From the NCBI GenBank assembly GCA_001603685.1, contig LUZO01000308.1, positions 1-17,118 on the forward strand: a stretch of 17,118 nt of DNA. The letters are read 5' to 3'. Position 1 is the first letter of the stretch. Each line of letters begins with the position of its first letter. Shown one piece after another: positions 1-6,595 of the stretch. The notes under the pieces were generated by a model. It had not been told where the DNA came from. It worked only from the letters and a program-made list of their open reading frames with translations, and searched no databases. The stretch is from Bacteroidales bacterium Bact_23 (GTDB lineage Bacteria; Bacteroidota; Bacteroidia; Bacteroidales; Lentimicrobiaceae). The translations under genes and the position numbers were made by a program.

Positions 1-12
1 ATGCAAATTTAG

Positions 13-48
13 AAAAAAAATTTTATTACTGTAAAGTAAATTATTTAC
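13..48 (-). terminator. Weak AT-rich hairpin plus T-run, possible terminator of the LtaS-like gene
   Basis: Reading the minus strand past the stop codon at 61-63, there is a short hairpin with 5-bp arms (36-40 GTAAA and 44-48 TTTAC, 3-base loop). After a further 11 bases comes a run of eight T (complement of A13-A20). The stem is short and AT-only apart from one G-C pair, and it does not abut the T-run. It is a poor match to a classical intrinsic terminator, and the call rests mainly on its position. Confidence 0.25.
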
Positions 49-60
49 ATGGATTTTTTT

Positions 61-1920
61 CTAAAATGACATGTACTCTTCAAAAAGCGTTTGCAGGTAT
101 GATGCTCCCTCCCTGATTACCGAATCGGAAACCGGCTCAGGAAGCGTATTCTCATGCAGATGTTTGATTCTCGCATCCATCACAAAATGGCCTTCCGGCC
201 TGATCCAGCCCAAACCCTCCTCAAACGAAAAATAGGCAAATTCAGGCTCATAGGGGTTAAACAGGTTCCTGCTCCAGTGAAATTCCCCGGCATCAATGCC
301 CAACTGATTCAGCAAAGTGGCTGCCAGGTCGGACTGGTTTGAGATTCTGGACATCTGCTTTCCGCGGAACTCCTCTTTCAGGGCGCCTCCGAGCAGCAGC
401 ATCGGGATTTTGTGGTAGTTGGGCGTGGTAAACGACCAGTTCCGGTACGAGTTATGACTGTGGTCGGCCACCACAATAAAGAGGGTGTTGTCGTACCAGG
501 GCTGTTTCCGCGCCTCTTCGAAATATCTCCCCAAACAGTGATCGGTATAGTATGCCGAATTGATGTACTGCCTTTCGTTATCGCCCCAGTCGAGTACCTC
601 TTCCATCGGCTGATCGTAAGGCGAGTGCGAACTGAGGGTAAAAAGCGCCGAAAAGAAAGGCTGCTGTTCGTTGTTCAGATCGGCAAGCTGGCGCGAAAGT
701 ACAAACTCATCGTGAGCACCGAGCTTACCCTTTATGGCTTCGCTTCCAAAATCGGAACCCTCTGTTACCTTTTTGAAACCGTTATACAGGATAAATCCCT
801 TGATGTTGCCATAAATGAGCTGGCCGCCGAAATAGAACGAGGTGTGATATCCCACATCTATCAGTTTTTTGGTGATGGTCGGGATTTTCACGAATTTATC
901 AGGCTGTACCGTAACCGACGAGATGGGATGTGCGGGAAATCCGCCGAAGATGCTTCCCATTGCCTGCTCACTGCGCGGCCCGGTTGCCCATAAGCGCGTA
1001 AAGAGTATGCCCTCTTTCTCCAGTTTCCTGAACTCAGGGGTAATGCCGGGTTCACCTCCCAGCGACTCAATCAGGTCGGCCGACCAGCTTTCGAGAATCA
1101 GCAGCACCACATTGGGCCGGTCAGTCTTAAGAATCCTGACGGTAGTATCCTTTTCTGTTTCAAATATTTGCCTGACCGTTTGTTCCGCTTCGGCTTTATC
1201 ATAAAAAACATAGGGGTTCTTATCGAAAGTCCGGTAATTCTCTATCACACTGATCATCAGATTAAAACCCGAATTGACCGCAGCCAGGTTCAGAATATTC
1301 TTATTCGAATAGTAGGATGCACTCTGATTAATCGGAATGGGCTGCACCCCTCCCCTTGCACCGGTAAACAGCAGCAGGGGCGTAATCAGCAGAAAGACAA
1401 AACTGAAAAGATAATTCGTTTTTGACCGCGCAATGTGGGTGTAAAACCACTTCAGATAGGCCCATCCGGAAACGAAAGCCAGAACCGCAAAAATGGCAAA
1501 CAGTGTGAAGAACAATCCGGTGGAAATGGTATTGTAAACCTCATCCGGGTTCGAGAGGTAAACAAACGCCTTGAACGGCAGTTTGGTCTTCCATTCCGGA
1601 TATATTCCCAGCTCCACCGCGGTTAGCAGGCTATAAAGACCAATCCCGGTCAGGGTGTAGATTTTGTTCAGGGTATTCATCCAGTTTCTGCTCCATACCG
1701 ATTGTACCAGCAAAAGGATAAACGGGAAGAACAGAAAATAGCAGGCTGTTGCCAGATCAAGCTGCAGTGCGTGTGGATAGGCTGCAAGTGCTTCTGCCAC
1801 CGAAACACCTTCTATTTTAAGCAACGGAATATTATACAATAGGAATGTAGTTCTGGCAAGAGCAAAGAATAACATCCAGAATATAAGCTGTTTAAAGAAG
1901 GAAGACGATATTTGTTTCAT
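61..1920 (-). CDS. LTA synthase family sulfatase-fold membrane transferase (phosphoglycerol or phosphoethanolamine type)
   Basis: A 619-residue inner-membrane enzyme. The N-terminal ~190 residues contain about five hydrophobic helices (near 11-30, 54-74, 88-103, 133-158, 169-186). The C-terminal half is an alkaline-phosphatase/sulfatase-type catalytic domain. Landmarks I can see are VVLLILESWS (271-280; Glu277 as metal ligand), GPRSEQAMGSIFGGFP (314-329; nucleophile region), TLSSHSPYD (428-435; His432) and VVADHSHNS (483-491; Asp486/His487). This order and the total length are typical of LtaS/MdoB/EptA-like proteins, which move a glycerol-phosphate or ethanolamine-phosphate head group from a phospholipid to a glycan or lipid outside the inner membrane. 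Gram-negative Bacteroidota lack classical lipoteichoic acid, so the acceptor is unknown. The usual nucleophile in LtaS-type enzymes is Thr; here the aligned residue is Ser317. The gene is divergent from the glycosyltransferase operon at 2077, which suggests a shared envelope role. Start ATG at 1918-1920. Confidence 0.88.
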   Translation of the reverse strand: MKQISSSFFKQLIFWMLFFALARTTFLLYNIPLLKIEGVSVAEALAAYPHALQLDLATACYFLFFPFILLLVQSVWSRNWMNTLNKIYTLTGIGLYSLLTAVELGIYPEWKTKLPFKAFVYLSNPDEVYNTISTGLFFTLFAIFAVLAFVSGWAYLKWFYTHIARSKTNYLFSFVFLLITPLLLFTGARGGVQPIPINQSASYYSNKNILNLAAVNSGFNLMISVIENYRTFDKNPYVFYDKAEAEQTVRQIFETEKDTTVRILKTDRPNVVLLILESWSADLIESLGGEPGITPEFRKLEKEGILFTRLWATGPRSEQAMGSIFGGFPAHPISSVTVQPDKFVKIPTITKKLIDVGYHTSFYFGGQLIYGNIKGFILYNGFKKVTEGSDFGSEAIKGKLGAHDEFVLSRQLADLNNEQQPFFSALFTLSSHSPYDQPMEEVLDWGDNERQYINSAYYTDHCLGRYFEEARKQPWYDNTLFIVVADHSHNSYRNWSFTTPNYHKIPMLLLGGALKEEFRGKQMSRISNQSDLAATLLNQLGIDAGEFHWSRNLFNPYEPEFAYFSFEEGLGWIRPEGHFVMDARIKHLHENTLPEPVSDSVIREGASYLQTLFEEYMSF

Positions 1921-1955
1921 GAGAAGACGAGTCGGAAATCAGATTTTTGAGGCTG

Positions 1956-1963
1956 CAAATTTA
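1956..1963 (-). promoter_or_regulatory. Candidate -7 element of the LtaS-like gene promoter
   Basis: The minus strand reads TAAATTTG here, an exact match to the Bacteroidota -7 consensus TAnnTTTG. It lies 35 bases before the ATG at 1920, giving a predicted leader of roughly 25-30 bases. I do not find a good TTTG -33 element at the usual spacing, so the call depends on the -7 match and position alone. Confidence 0.4.
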
Positions 1964-2076
1964 CTCAAAGATTACCGAATCACTTCCCGAAAACTGTTAA
2001 AACCTGTTAAGCCGGACTCATTATAATCCAATTGTTATGGCTAATTTTACCGCCGAAATTCATCAGCCGTTGATTC

Positions 2077-3687
2077 ATGAGCCGTTTTTCCGGAAAAGCA
2101 GAACTGCTTCCAAATCTTATTCTCCTCATCATTCTGCTGCTTCTGCCTGTGGCGCTGTTCACGAATCTGGGGCTGATGCCGCTGATATCGGATGAGCCGA
2201 CCCGAGCCGTGGTCACGCTTGAGATGATTCTTTCAGGGAATTACATCACGCCCACCATCAACGGTGAATTTTATTACAACAAACCTCCCCTTTTCAACTG
2301 GATTCTCGCCGGTTTTATCAAACTTACGGGCAGTCAGAACGAGTTTATTTTCAGGCTTCCCACCGTGATATCGCTGATTTTGCTCGGACTTGCCGTTTAT
2401 CTTTTTTCGCATCGCGAACTGGGAAAGCGAAATGCGCTGATTCCGGCACTGATGATCATCACCTCCGCACGCATCCTTTTCTGGGATTCGTTTCAGGGGC
2501 TGATTGACCTCACCTATTCACTGGTTACCTTTACGGGATTTGTATTGCTCTATCACCTTTCGCAGCGACGGCGCTGGCTGCTGATGTTTGTTACCACCTA
2601 TGCCCTTGCCGCCGCCGGCTATCTGATGAAGGGGCTGCCATCCATCGCCTTTCAGGGCATCAGCGTGGTGGTGTGGCTTATTTACGACAGAAACTTCAGA
2701 AAGCTATTCTCCTGGCAGCACTTTGCGGGCATTGGCGTGTTCCTGCTGATTACCGGCAGCTATTATTACGCCTATCTTCAAACCAATACGCTCGACGATG
2801 TCTTTTCCACGCTGTTCGATCAGTCGAACCGGCTCACCGACAAGGATGATACCTTTCTGAACTGGGCGGCTCACCTTTTTACTTTCCCGTTCGAAATGAT
2901 CTACGAGTTTGCCCCGTGGACGGTACTGCTGTTGCTGCTTTTCAGCCGGAAGGTGAGACAGGCGCTGGTTGCCGACAAATTCACCATGTTCAGCATTCTG
3001 ATTTTCAGCGCCAACATCATCATTTACTGGGTTTCGGCAGATATGCGGCCGCGCTACCTCTTCATGCTCTTTCCGCTGGTATTCGTGGTACTGACAAAAG
3101 CGCTGCTCATCGCCCGCCCGTACAAGCTAAAACCGGCCGCAGCCGCCGGCACAATTTTTACCATTCTGGCATGGGCAGGCGCAGCGTCGCTGCTATATTA
3201 CCTTTTCTGGAACGAAACCAGCCATCTGCCGGGCGTATGGTTTGTCATTCCCATGCTGCTGTTCATTGCCGTTACCGCTGCCATCCTGATGCGAAAACAT
3301 GAAAGTCAGCGAATTTTTCTGCTTGTAATCGTGCTGCTTACCGTTCGGATCGCCTTCAGCATGTTCAATCTGCAGGCGCGCTACAACTCGTACCCCGATG
3401 CAGGCTACCGTGAAGGCGAAATCGTTGCGGGGCAACTGATCGGCGATACGCCGGTGTATGTGCTGGGCGATACCCCCTTCAACCACGATGCGTCATACTA
3501 CACGGGCAGGGAGTGCGGGCAGATTATCCGTAGAATCGCCGAACCCGCCTTTCCGGAAGCGTGTTATATCGCCGATGAAAAAAATCTGGCTACTTTTGCA
3601 GACCGGCTTGAAGGTTATGAAACAATTCATACCTTTACCATCAAGCTGTACGAAACCAGGCTGCTGCTGTTAAAGAAACCATTATGA
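2077..3687 (+). CDS. ArnT-like polytopic glycosyltransferase (PMT/ArnT family, lipid-linked sugar donor)
   Basis: A 536-residue integral membrane protein with about a dozen hydrophobic helices. The first periplasmic loop carries the family signature: SDEPTRA (38-44, with the acidic pair Asp39-Glu40), then GNYITPTINGEFYYNKPP (54-71, with Lys69-Pro-Pro). In ArnT and its relatives these residues bind the undecaprenyl-phosphate sugar and metal. Such enzymes take a sugar from a polyprenyl-phosphate carrier and attach it to lipid A, LPS core or protein on the periplasmic side. Length (~540-550 in ArnT) fits. The ATG at 2077 places the first helix (about 11-28) near the N-terminus, as usual. The stop overlaps the next start by 4 bp (ATGA), indicating translational coupling with a polyprenyl-phosphate glycosyltransferase, the expected maker of its donor. 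The sugar and acceptor cannot be read from sequence. Confidence 0.88.
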   Translation: MSRFSGKAELLPNLILLIILLLLPVALFTNLGLMPLISDEPTRAVVTLEMILSGNYITPTINGEFYYNKPPLFNWILAGFIKLTGSQNEFIFRLPTVISLILLGLAVYLFSHRELGKRNALIPALMIITSARILFWDSFQGLIDLTYSLVTFTGFVLLYHLSQRRRWLLMFVTTYALAAAGYLMKGLPSIAFQGISVVVWLIYDRNFRKLFSWQHFAGIGVFLLITGSYYYAYLQTNTLDDVFSTLFDQSNRLTDKDDTFLNWAAHLFTFPFEMIYEFAPWTVLLLLLFSRKVRQALVADKFTMFSILIFSANIIIYWVSADMRPRYLFMLFPLVFVVLTKALLIARPYKLKPAAAAGTIFTILAWAGAASLLYYLFWNETSHLPGVWFVIPMLLFIAVTAAILMRKHESQRIFLLVIVLLTVRIAFSMFNLQARYNSYPDAGYREGEIVAGQLIGDTPVYVLGDTPFNHDASYYTGRECGQIIRRIAEPAFPEACYIADEKNLATFADRLEGYETIHTFTIKLYETRLLLLKKPL

Positions 3688-4628
3688 GCGACCCCAGGCT
3701 ATCCATCATCATCTGCGTTTATAACGAAGAACCGAACATCCGTCCGCTGAATAAATGGATCAACGAATCCATTTCAGGCATTGAATATGAGATTATTTAT
3801 GTTGACGACGGATCTACCGACCGTACCCGCGAAGAGATTAAGGCTTTGAACGATCCCAGGGTAGTACTGGTGGAATTCAGAAAAAACTTCGGGCAGAGCG
3901 CGGCGCTTTATGCAGGGATAGAGCAGGCAAGAGGCGAATACCTTGTAACCATGGACGGCGACCTGCAGAACGACCCGAGCGATATCCCCATGATGCTGGA
4001 ACTGGCCGAAACCGAAAACTGGGATCTTGTGGCCGGCGTGAGAAAAAACAGGCAGGATGGGATGTTCCTCCGAAAAATTCCCAGCAAAATCGCCAATGCC
4101 ATCATTCGTAAAAGCACAGGCGTTTACATAAAGGACTACGGCTGTACCCTGAAGGTTTTCAAAAGCGACCTGGCAAAGAACATCGGCCTGTATGGCGAGT
4201 TGCACCGCTTTATTCCGGTGCTGGCCAGCCTCGAAGGCGCCACCATCACCCAGGTGGATGTAAAACATCACGCAAGGGAGTTCGGCAAATCGAAGTACGG
4301 CATCAACCGGACCTTCAAGGTGGTAAGCGACCTGATGCTGATGGTCTTTTTCAAGAAATACATGGGCAAGCCGATGCACCTGTTCGGCGGGCTGGGTGTG
4401 CTGTTTTTCCTTGCCGGCCTGCTGATCAACGGCTGGTTTCTGCTCGAAAAGCTGATGGGGCACGACATCTGGGGTAAACCGCTGCTGCTGCTTGGAATTC
4501 TGCTGCTGATAGCCGGTATCCAGCTGATTACCATCGGCATTATGGCCGAGTTGCTGATGCGCACATACTACGAATCGCAGCAGAAGCGCCCCTACAAAAT
4601 CCGTAAGATCCACACTTTCAAATCGTAA
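3684..4628 (+). CDS. GT2 polyprenyl-phosphate glycosyltransferase with two C-terminal membrane helices (ArnC/GtrB/DPM1-like)
   Basis: A 314-residue family 2 glycosyltransferase. It begins with LSIIICVYNEEPNI (6-19) and has the nucleotide-binding VDDGSTD (40-46), the catalytic/metal MDGDLQNDP (90-98), the acceptor-side GELHRFIPVLA (171-181) and HHAREFGKSKYG (195-206). Two hydrophobic helices follow (about 231-256 and 265-292) and then a basic tail. This architecture is that of ArnC, GtrB, RgtE and bacterial dolichyl-phosphate-mannose-synthase-like enzymes. They transfer a sugar from a nucleotide donor to undecaprenyl (or similar) phosphate on the cytoplasmic face. It overlaps the ArnT-like gene by 4 bp and lies 1 bp before the AglD-like gene, so the enzyme probably charges the carrier used by its upstream partner. 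The epimerase downstream may supply the nucleotide sugar. The specific sugar is inferred, not visible. Confidence 0.92.
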   Translation: MSDPRLSIIICVYNEEPNIRPLNKWINESISGIEYEIIYVDDGSTDRTREEIKALNDPRVVLVEFRKNFGQSAALYAGIEQARGEYLVTMDGDLQNDPSDIPMMLELAETENWDLVAGVRKNRQDGMFLRKIPSKIANAIIRKSTGVYIKDYGCTLKVFKSDLAKNIGLYGELHRFIPVLASLEGATITQVDVKHHAREFGKSKYGINRTFKVVSDLMLMVFFKKYMGKPMHLFGGLGVLFFLAGLLINGWFLLEKLMGHDIWGKPLLLLGILLLIAGIQLITIGIMAELLMRTYYESQQKRPYKIRKIHTFKS

Positions 4629-4629
4629 A

Positions 4630-5520
4630 ATGCCCCGGCCGTTAAAAGCATTCCTGAAAATCGCGCTTTCGGTAGCCGCACTCTGGTATGTCTATACAAA
4701 GATCGACATCAAAGAGGTAGGCCTGATTTTCAAACATGTAAACTACGGCTGGCTGCTTGCTGCCACCCTGATGTTTATCCTTTCAAAGATAATCTCATCG
4801 TTCCGGCTGAATCTGTTTTTCCGCGATATCGGCGCCGGACTTACCGAAAAGAGCAACCTGAGGCTTTACCTGCTGGGTATGTACTACAACCTGTTTCTGC
4901 CCGGCGGCATCGGCGGCGATGGCTACAAAATCTACCTGCTCAACAAAAAGTACGGCATCAAAGCCAAAAAGCTGTTCTGGGCGGTGCTGCTCGACCGGGT
5001 AAACGGCGTGCTCGCCCTTTTTGTCCTGGCCATGCTGATGGTTCCCTTCATTTCGGTACCTTCCATTTATAAAACACTGGCAATCATATTAATTCCGGTT
5101 TCCATAGCGGTATATTACGCCGGCATCCACTGGCTGTTTAAGGATTTCAGGAAAAGCATCCACAAAACCAACCTCTATTCGCTGGCGGTGCAACTGGCAC
5201 AACTGGTTTCGGCCTGGTTTATCCTCTATGCAAATCACAATCAGGAGCATACCATACCGTATCTCTTTCTTTTTCTGATCTCTTCCATCGTTGCCACCCT
5301 GCCCATCACCATAGGCGGGATAGGATCGCGGGAGATTACCTTTCTGTTTGGCGCTGAAATTATGCAACTCGATATCCATCAATCCATTGCACTCAGTCTG
5401 CTGTTTTATGTAATTACGGCAGTGGTCTCGCTCACGGGCATGTACTTCAGTCTGAATGAGAAATCAATGAAAATCAGTCTGGAAAGCCCGCTACCGGCCA
5501 CTGACCAAACAACCCCATAG
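4630..5520 (+). CDS. AglD/YbhN-type multi-pass membrane protein (lysylphosphatidylglycerol synthase TM domain family), candidate lipid-sugar flippase
   Basis: A 296-residue polytopic membrane protein with about seven or eight helices. Family hallmarks are the conserved LPGGIGGDGYK (90-100), the LLDRVNG segment (120-126) and LPITIGGIGSRE (224-235). These match the UPF0104/LPG_synthase_TM family: the membrane half of MprF without the aminoacyl-transferase half, and AglD-type proteins near polyprenyl-glycosyltransferases. MprF's membrane half is credited with flipping a lipid. In glycosylation clusters such proteins are often suspected of moving or handling the polyprenyl-linked sugar. The gene begins 1 bp after the GT2 stop and ends 3 bp before the epimerase, so co-expression is nearly certain. 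Flippase activity is my inference. The hydrophilic C-terminal tail (about 276-296) has no motif I recognise. Confidence 0.85.
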   Translation: MPRPLKAFLKIALSVAALWYVYTKIDIKEVGLIFKHVNYGWLLAATLMFILSKIISSFRLNLFFRDIGAGLTEKSNLRLYLLGMYYNLFLPGGIGGDGYKIYLLNKKYGIKAKKLFWAVLLDRVNGVLALFVLAMLMVPFISVPSIYKTLAIILIPVSIAVYYAGIHWLFKDFRKSIHKTNLYSLAVQLAQLVSAWFILYANHNQEHTIPYLFLFLISSIVATLPITIGGIGSREITFLFGAEIMQLDIHQSIALSLLFYVITAVVSLTGMYFSLNEKSMKISLESPLPATDQTTP

Positions 5521-5523
5521 CTT

Positions 5524-6471
5524 ATGAAACATATTTTCATCACCGGTGTTGCCGGATTTATCGGATCGAACCTTGCCCGCACCTTTCTGAAACAGGGGCA
5601 CAGGGTTTCGGGCATCGACAACTTCGATACCTTCTACGACCCTCAGATAAAGCGGAAAGTGGTGAAAAAGCTCTCGGCCTTCGAGAATTTCGCCATCCAC
5701 GAAGGAGATATCCGCGACCGTGCGGCACTCGACCGGATTTTTGCGGAAGAAAAGCCCGCCGTGGTCATTCATCTGGCGGCGCGTGCCGGTGTCCGGCCTT
5801 CGATTGAACAGCCTGAGCTCTACTACGATGTGAATGTAACCGGAACTCTGGTGCTGCTTGAGGCCATGCGGGCCGCCGGAATCAGGGATATGCTGTTTGC
5901 CTCCTCTTCGTCGGTGTATGGCAACAACAAAAAGGTGCCGTTCAGCGAAAGCGACCCGGTTGATAACCCCATTTCGCCCTATGCCGCCACCAAAAAGGCC
6001 GGCGAACTGCTCTGCTACACCTACCATCACCTCTACGCTTTCAACATCTTCTGCCTTCGGTTTTTCACCGTTTACGGCCCCGGACAGCGCCCCGAGATGG
6101 CCATTCAGCAGTTTGGCCGCAAAATCAGCGAGGGTACGCCCATCACCCTTTTCGGCGATGGCACCACCCGCCGCGACTATACCTTTGTTGACGACATCAC
6201 CGCCGGCATCGTCGCCTGTACCGAAAGGCTGAAAGGTTATGAAATCTTCAACCTCGGCAACAACGATACCATTTCGCTGATTGATCTGGTGCGGAACATT
6301 GAAGAGACGCTGGGCAAAAAAGCCATCATCGAGTGGAAGCCCATGCAGCCCGGCGATGTGGAAATTACCTACGCCGATATCGCCAAAGCCAGAACCATGC
6401 TGGGCTTCGATCCGGCATATCCGGTCAGAAAAGGCCTGCTCCGGATGTTTCAGGAGCAGGGAATGTGCTGA
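5524..6471 (+). CDS. NAD-dependent sugar-nucleotide epimerase, UDP-glucuronate 4-epimerase-like
   Basis: A 315-residue short-chain dehydrogenase/reductase of the extended class. The Rossmann glycine motif is TGVAGFIGS (7-15), followed by IDNFDTFYDPQIKR (31-44), a segment typical of UDP-glucuronate 4-epimerases. Other landmarks are LAARAGVRPSIEQP (84-97), catalytic SSSSVYG (127-133) and SPYAATKK (151-158; Tyr153, Lys157), YGPGQRPEMA (184-193) and GDGTTRRDYTFVDD (211-224). Expected reaction: reversible inversion at C4 of a UDP-hexuronate (UDP-GlcA to UDP-GalA) or UDP-hexose, using tightly bound NAD. It is the last gene of the 2077-6471 operon, 3 bp after the AglD-like gene. UDP-galacturonate supply would fit an Rgt-like lipid A/LPS galacturonosylation scheme, but a GalE-like UDP-glucose specificity cannot be excluded. 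Confidence 0.85.
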   Translation: MKHIFITGVAGFIGSNLARTFLKQGHRVSGIDNFDTFYDPQIKRKVVKKLSAFENFAIHEGDIRDRAALDRIFAEEKPAVVIHLAARAGVRPSIEQPELYYDVNVTGTLVLLEAMRAAGIRDMLFASSSSVYGNNKKVPFSESDPVDNPISPYAATKKAGELLCYTYHHLYAFNIFCLRFFTVYGPGQRPEMAIQQFGRKISEGTPITLFGDGTTRRDYTFVDDITAGIVACTERLKGYEIFNLGNNDTISLIDLVRNIEETLGKKAIIEWKPMQPGDVEITYADIAKARTMLGFDPAYPVRKGLLRMFQEQGMC

Positions 6472-6503
6472 CAGGACTCCAACATTCCGTTATTCTTCGC
6501 CTG

Positions 6504-6545
6504 AAATAAAAATTCCGACCGTCAGCTTTTAGCTTCAGGCCGGAA
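6504..6545 (-). terminator. Intrinsic terminator of the C69 peptidase gene
   Basis: Imperfect inverted repeat between 6513-6517 (TTCCG) and 6541-6545 (CGGAA), continuing through CC/GG pairs to an inner AGCT/AGCT stem with a TTT loop (6524-6534). On the minus strand the stem is followed directly by TTTTTATTT (6512 down to 6504). The plus-strand side has no T-run, so it should act on the minus-strand gene ending at 6596. It may weakly affect the convergent operon ending at 6471. Confidence 0.6.
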
Positions 6546-6595
6546 ATCTTGCAGTATCACATTCTCTTTCGGAAATTCCGGAACGGGAAACCTGT

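Noticed and set aside
412..993. Plus-strand open frame of 193 codons inside the LtaS-like gene
   Set aside because: It is antisense to the catalytic domain; there is no start context or motif to support it.
3774..4613. Minus-strand open frame of 279 codons opposite the GT2 gene
   Set aside because: It is an antisense shadow: its product has no recognisable motif, is rich in His/Gln/Val, and lies wholly inside a confidently identified glycosyltransferase.
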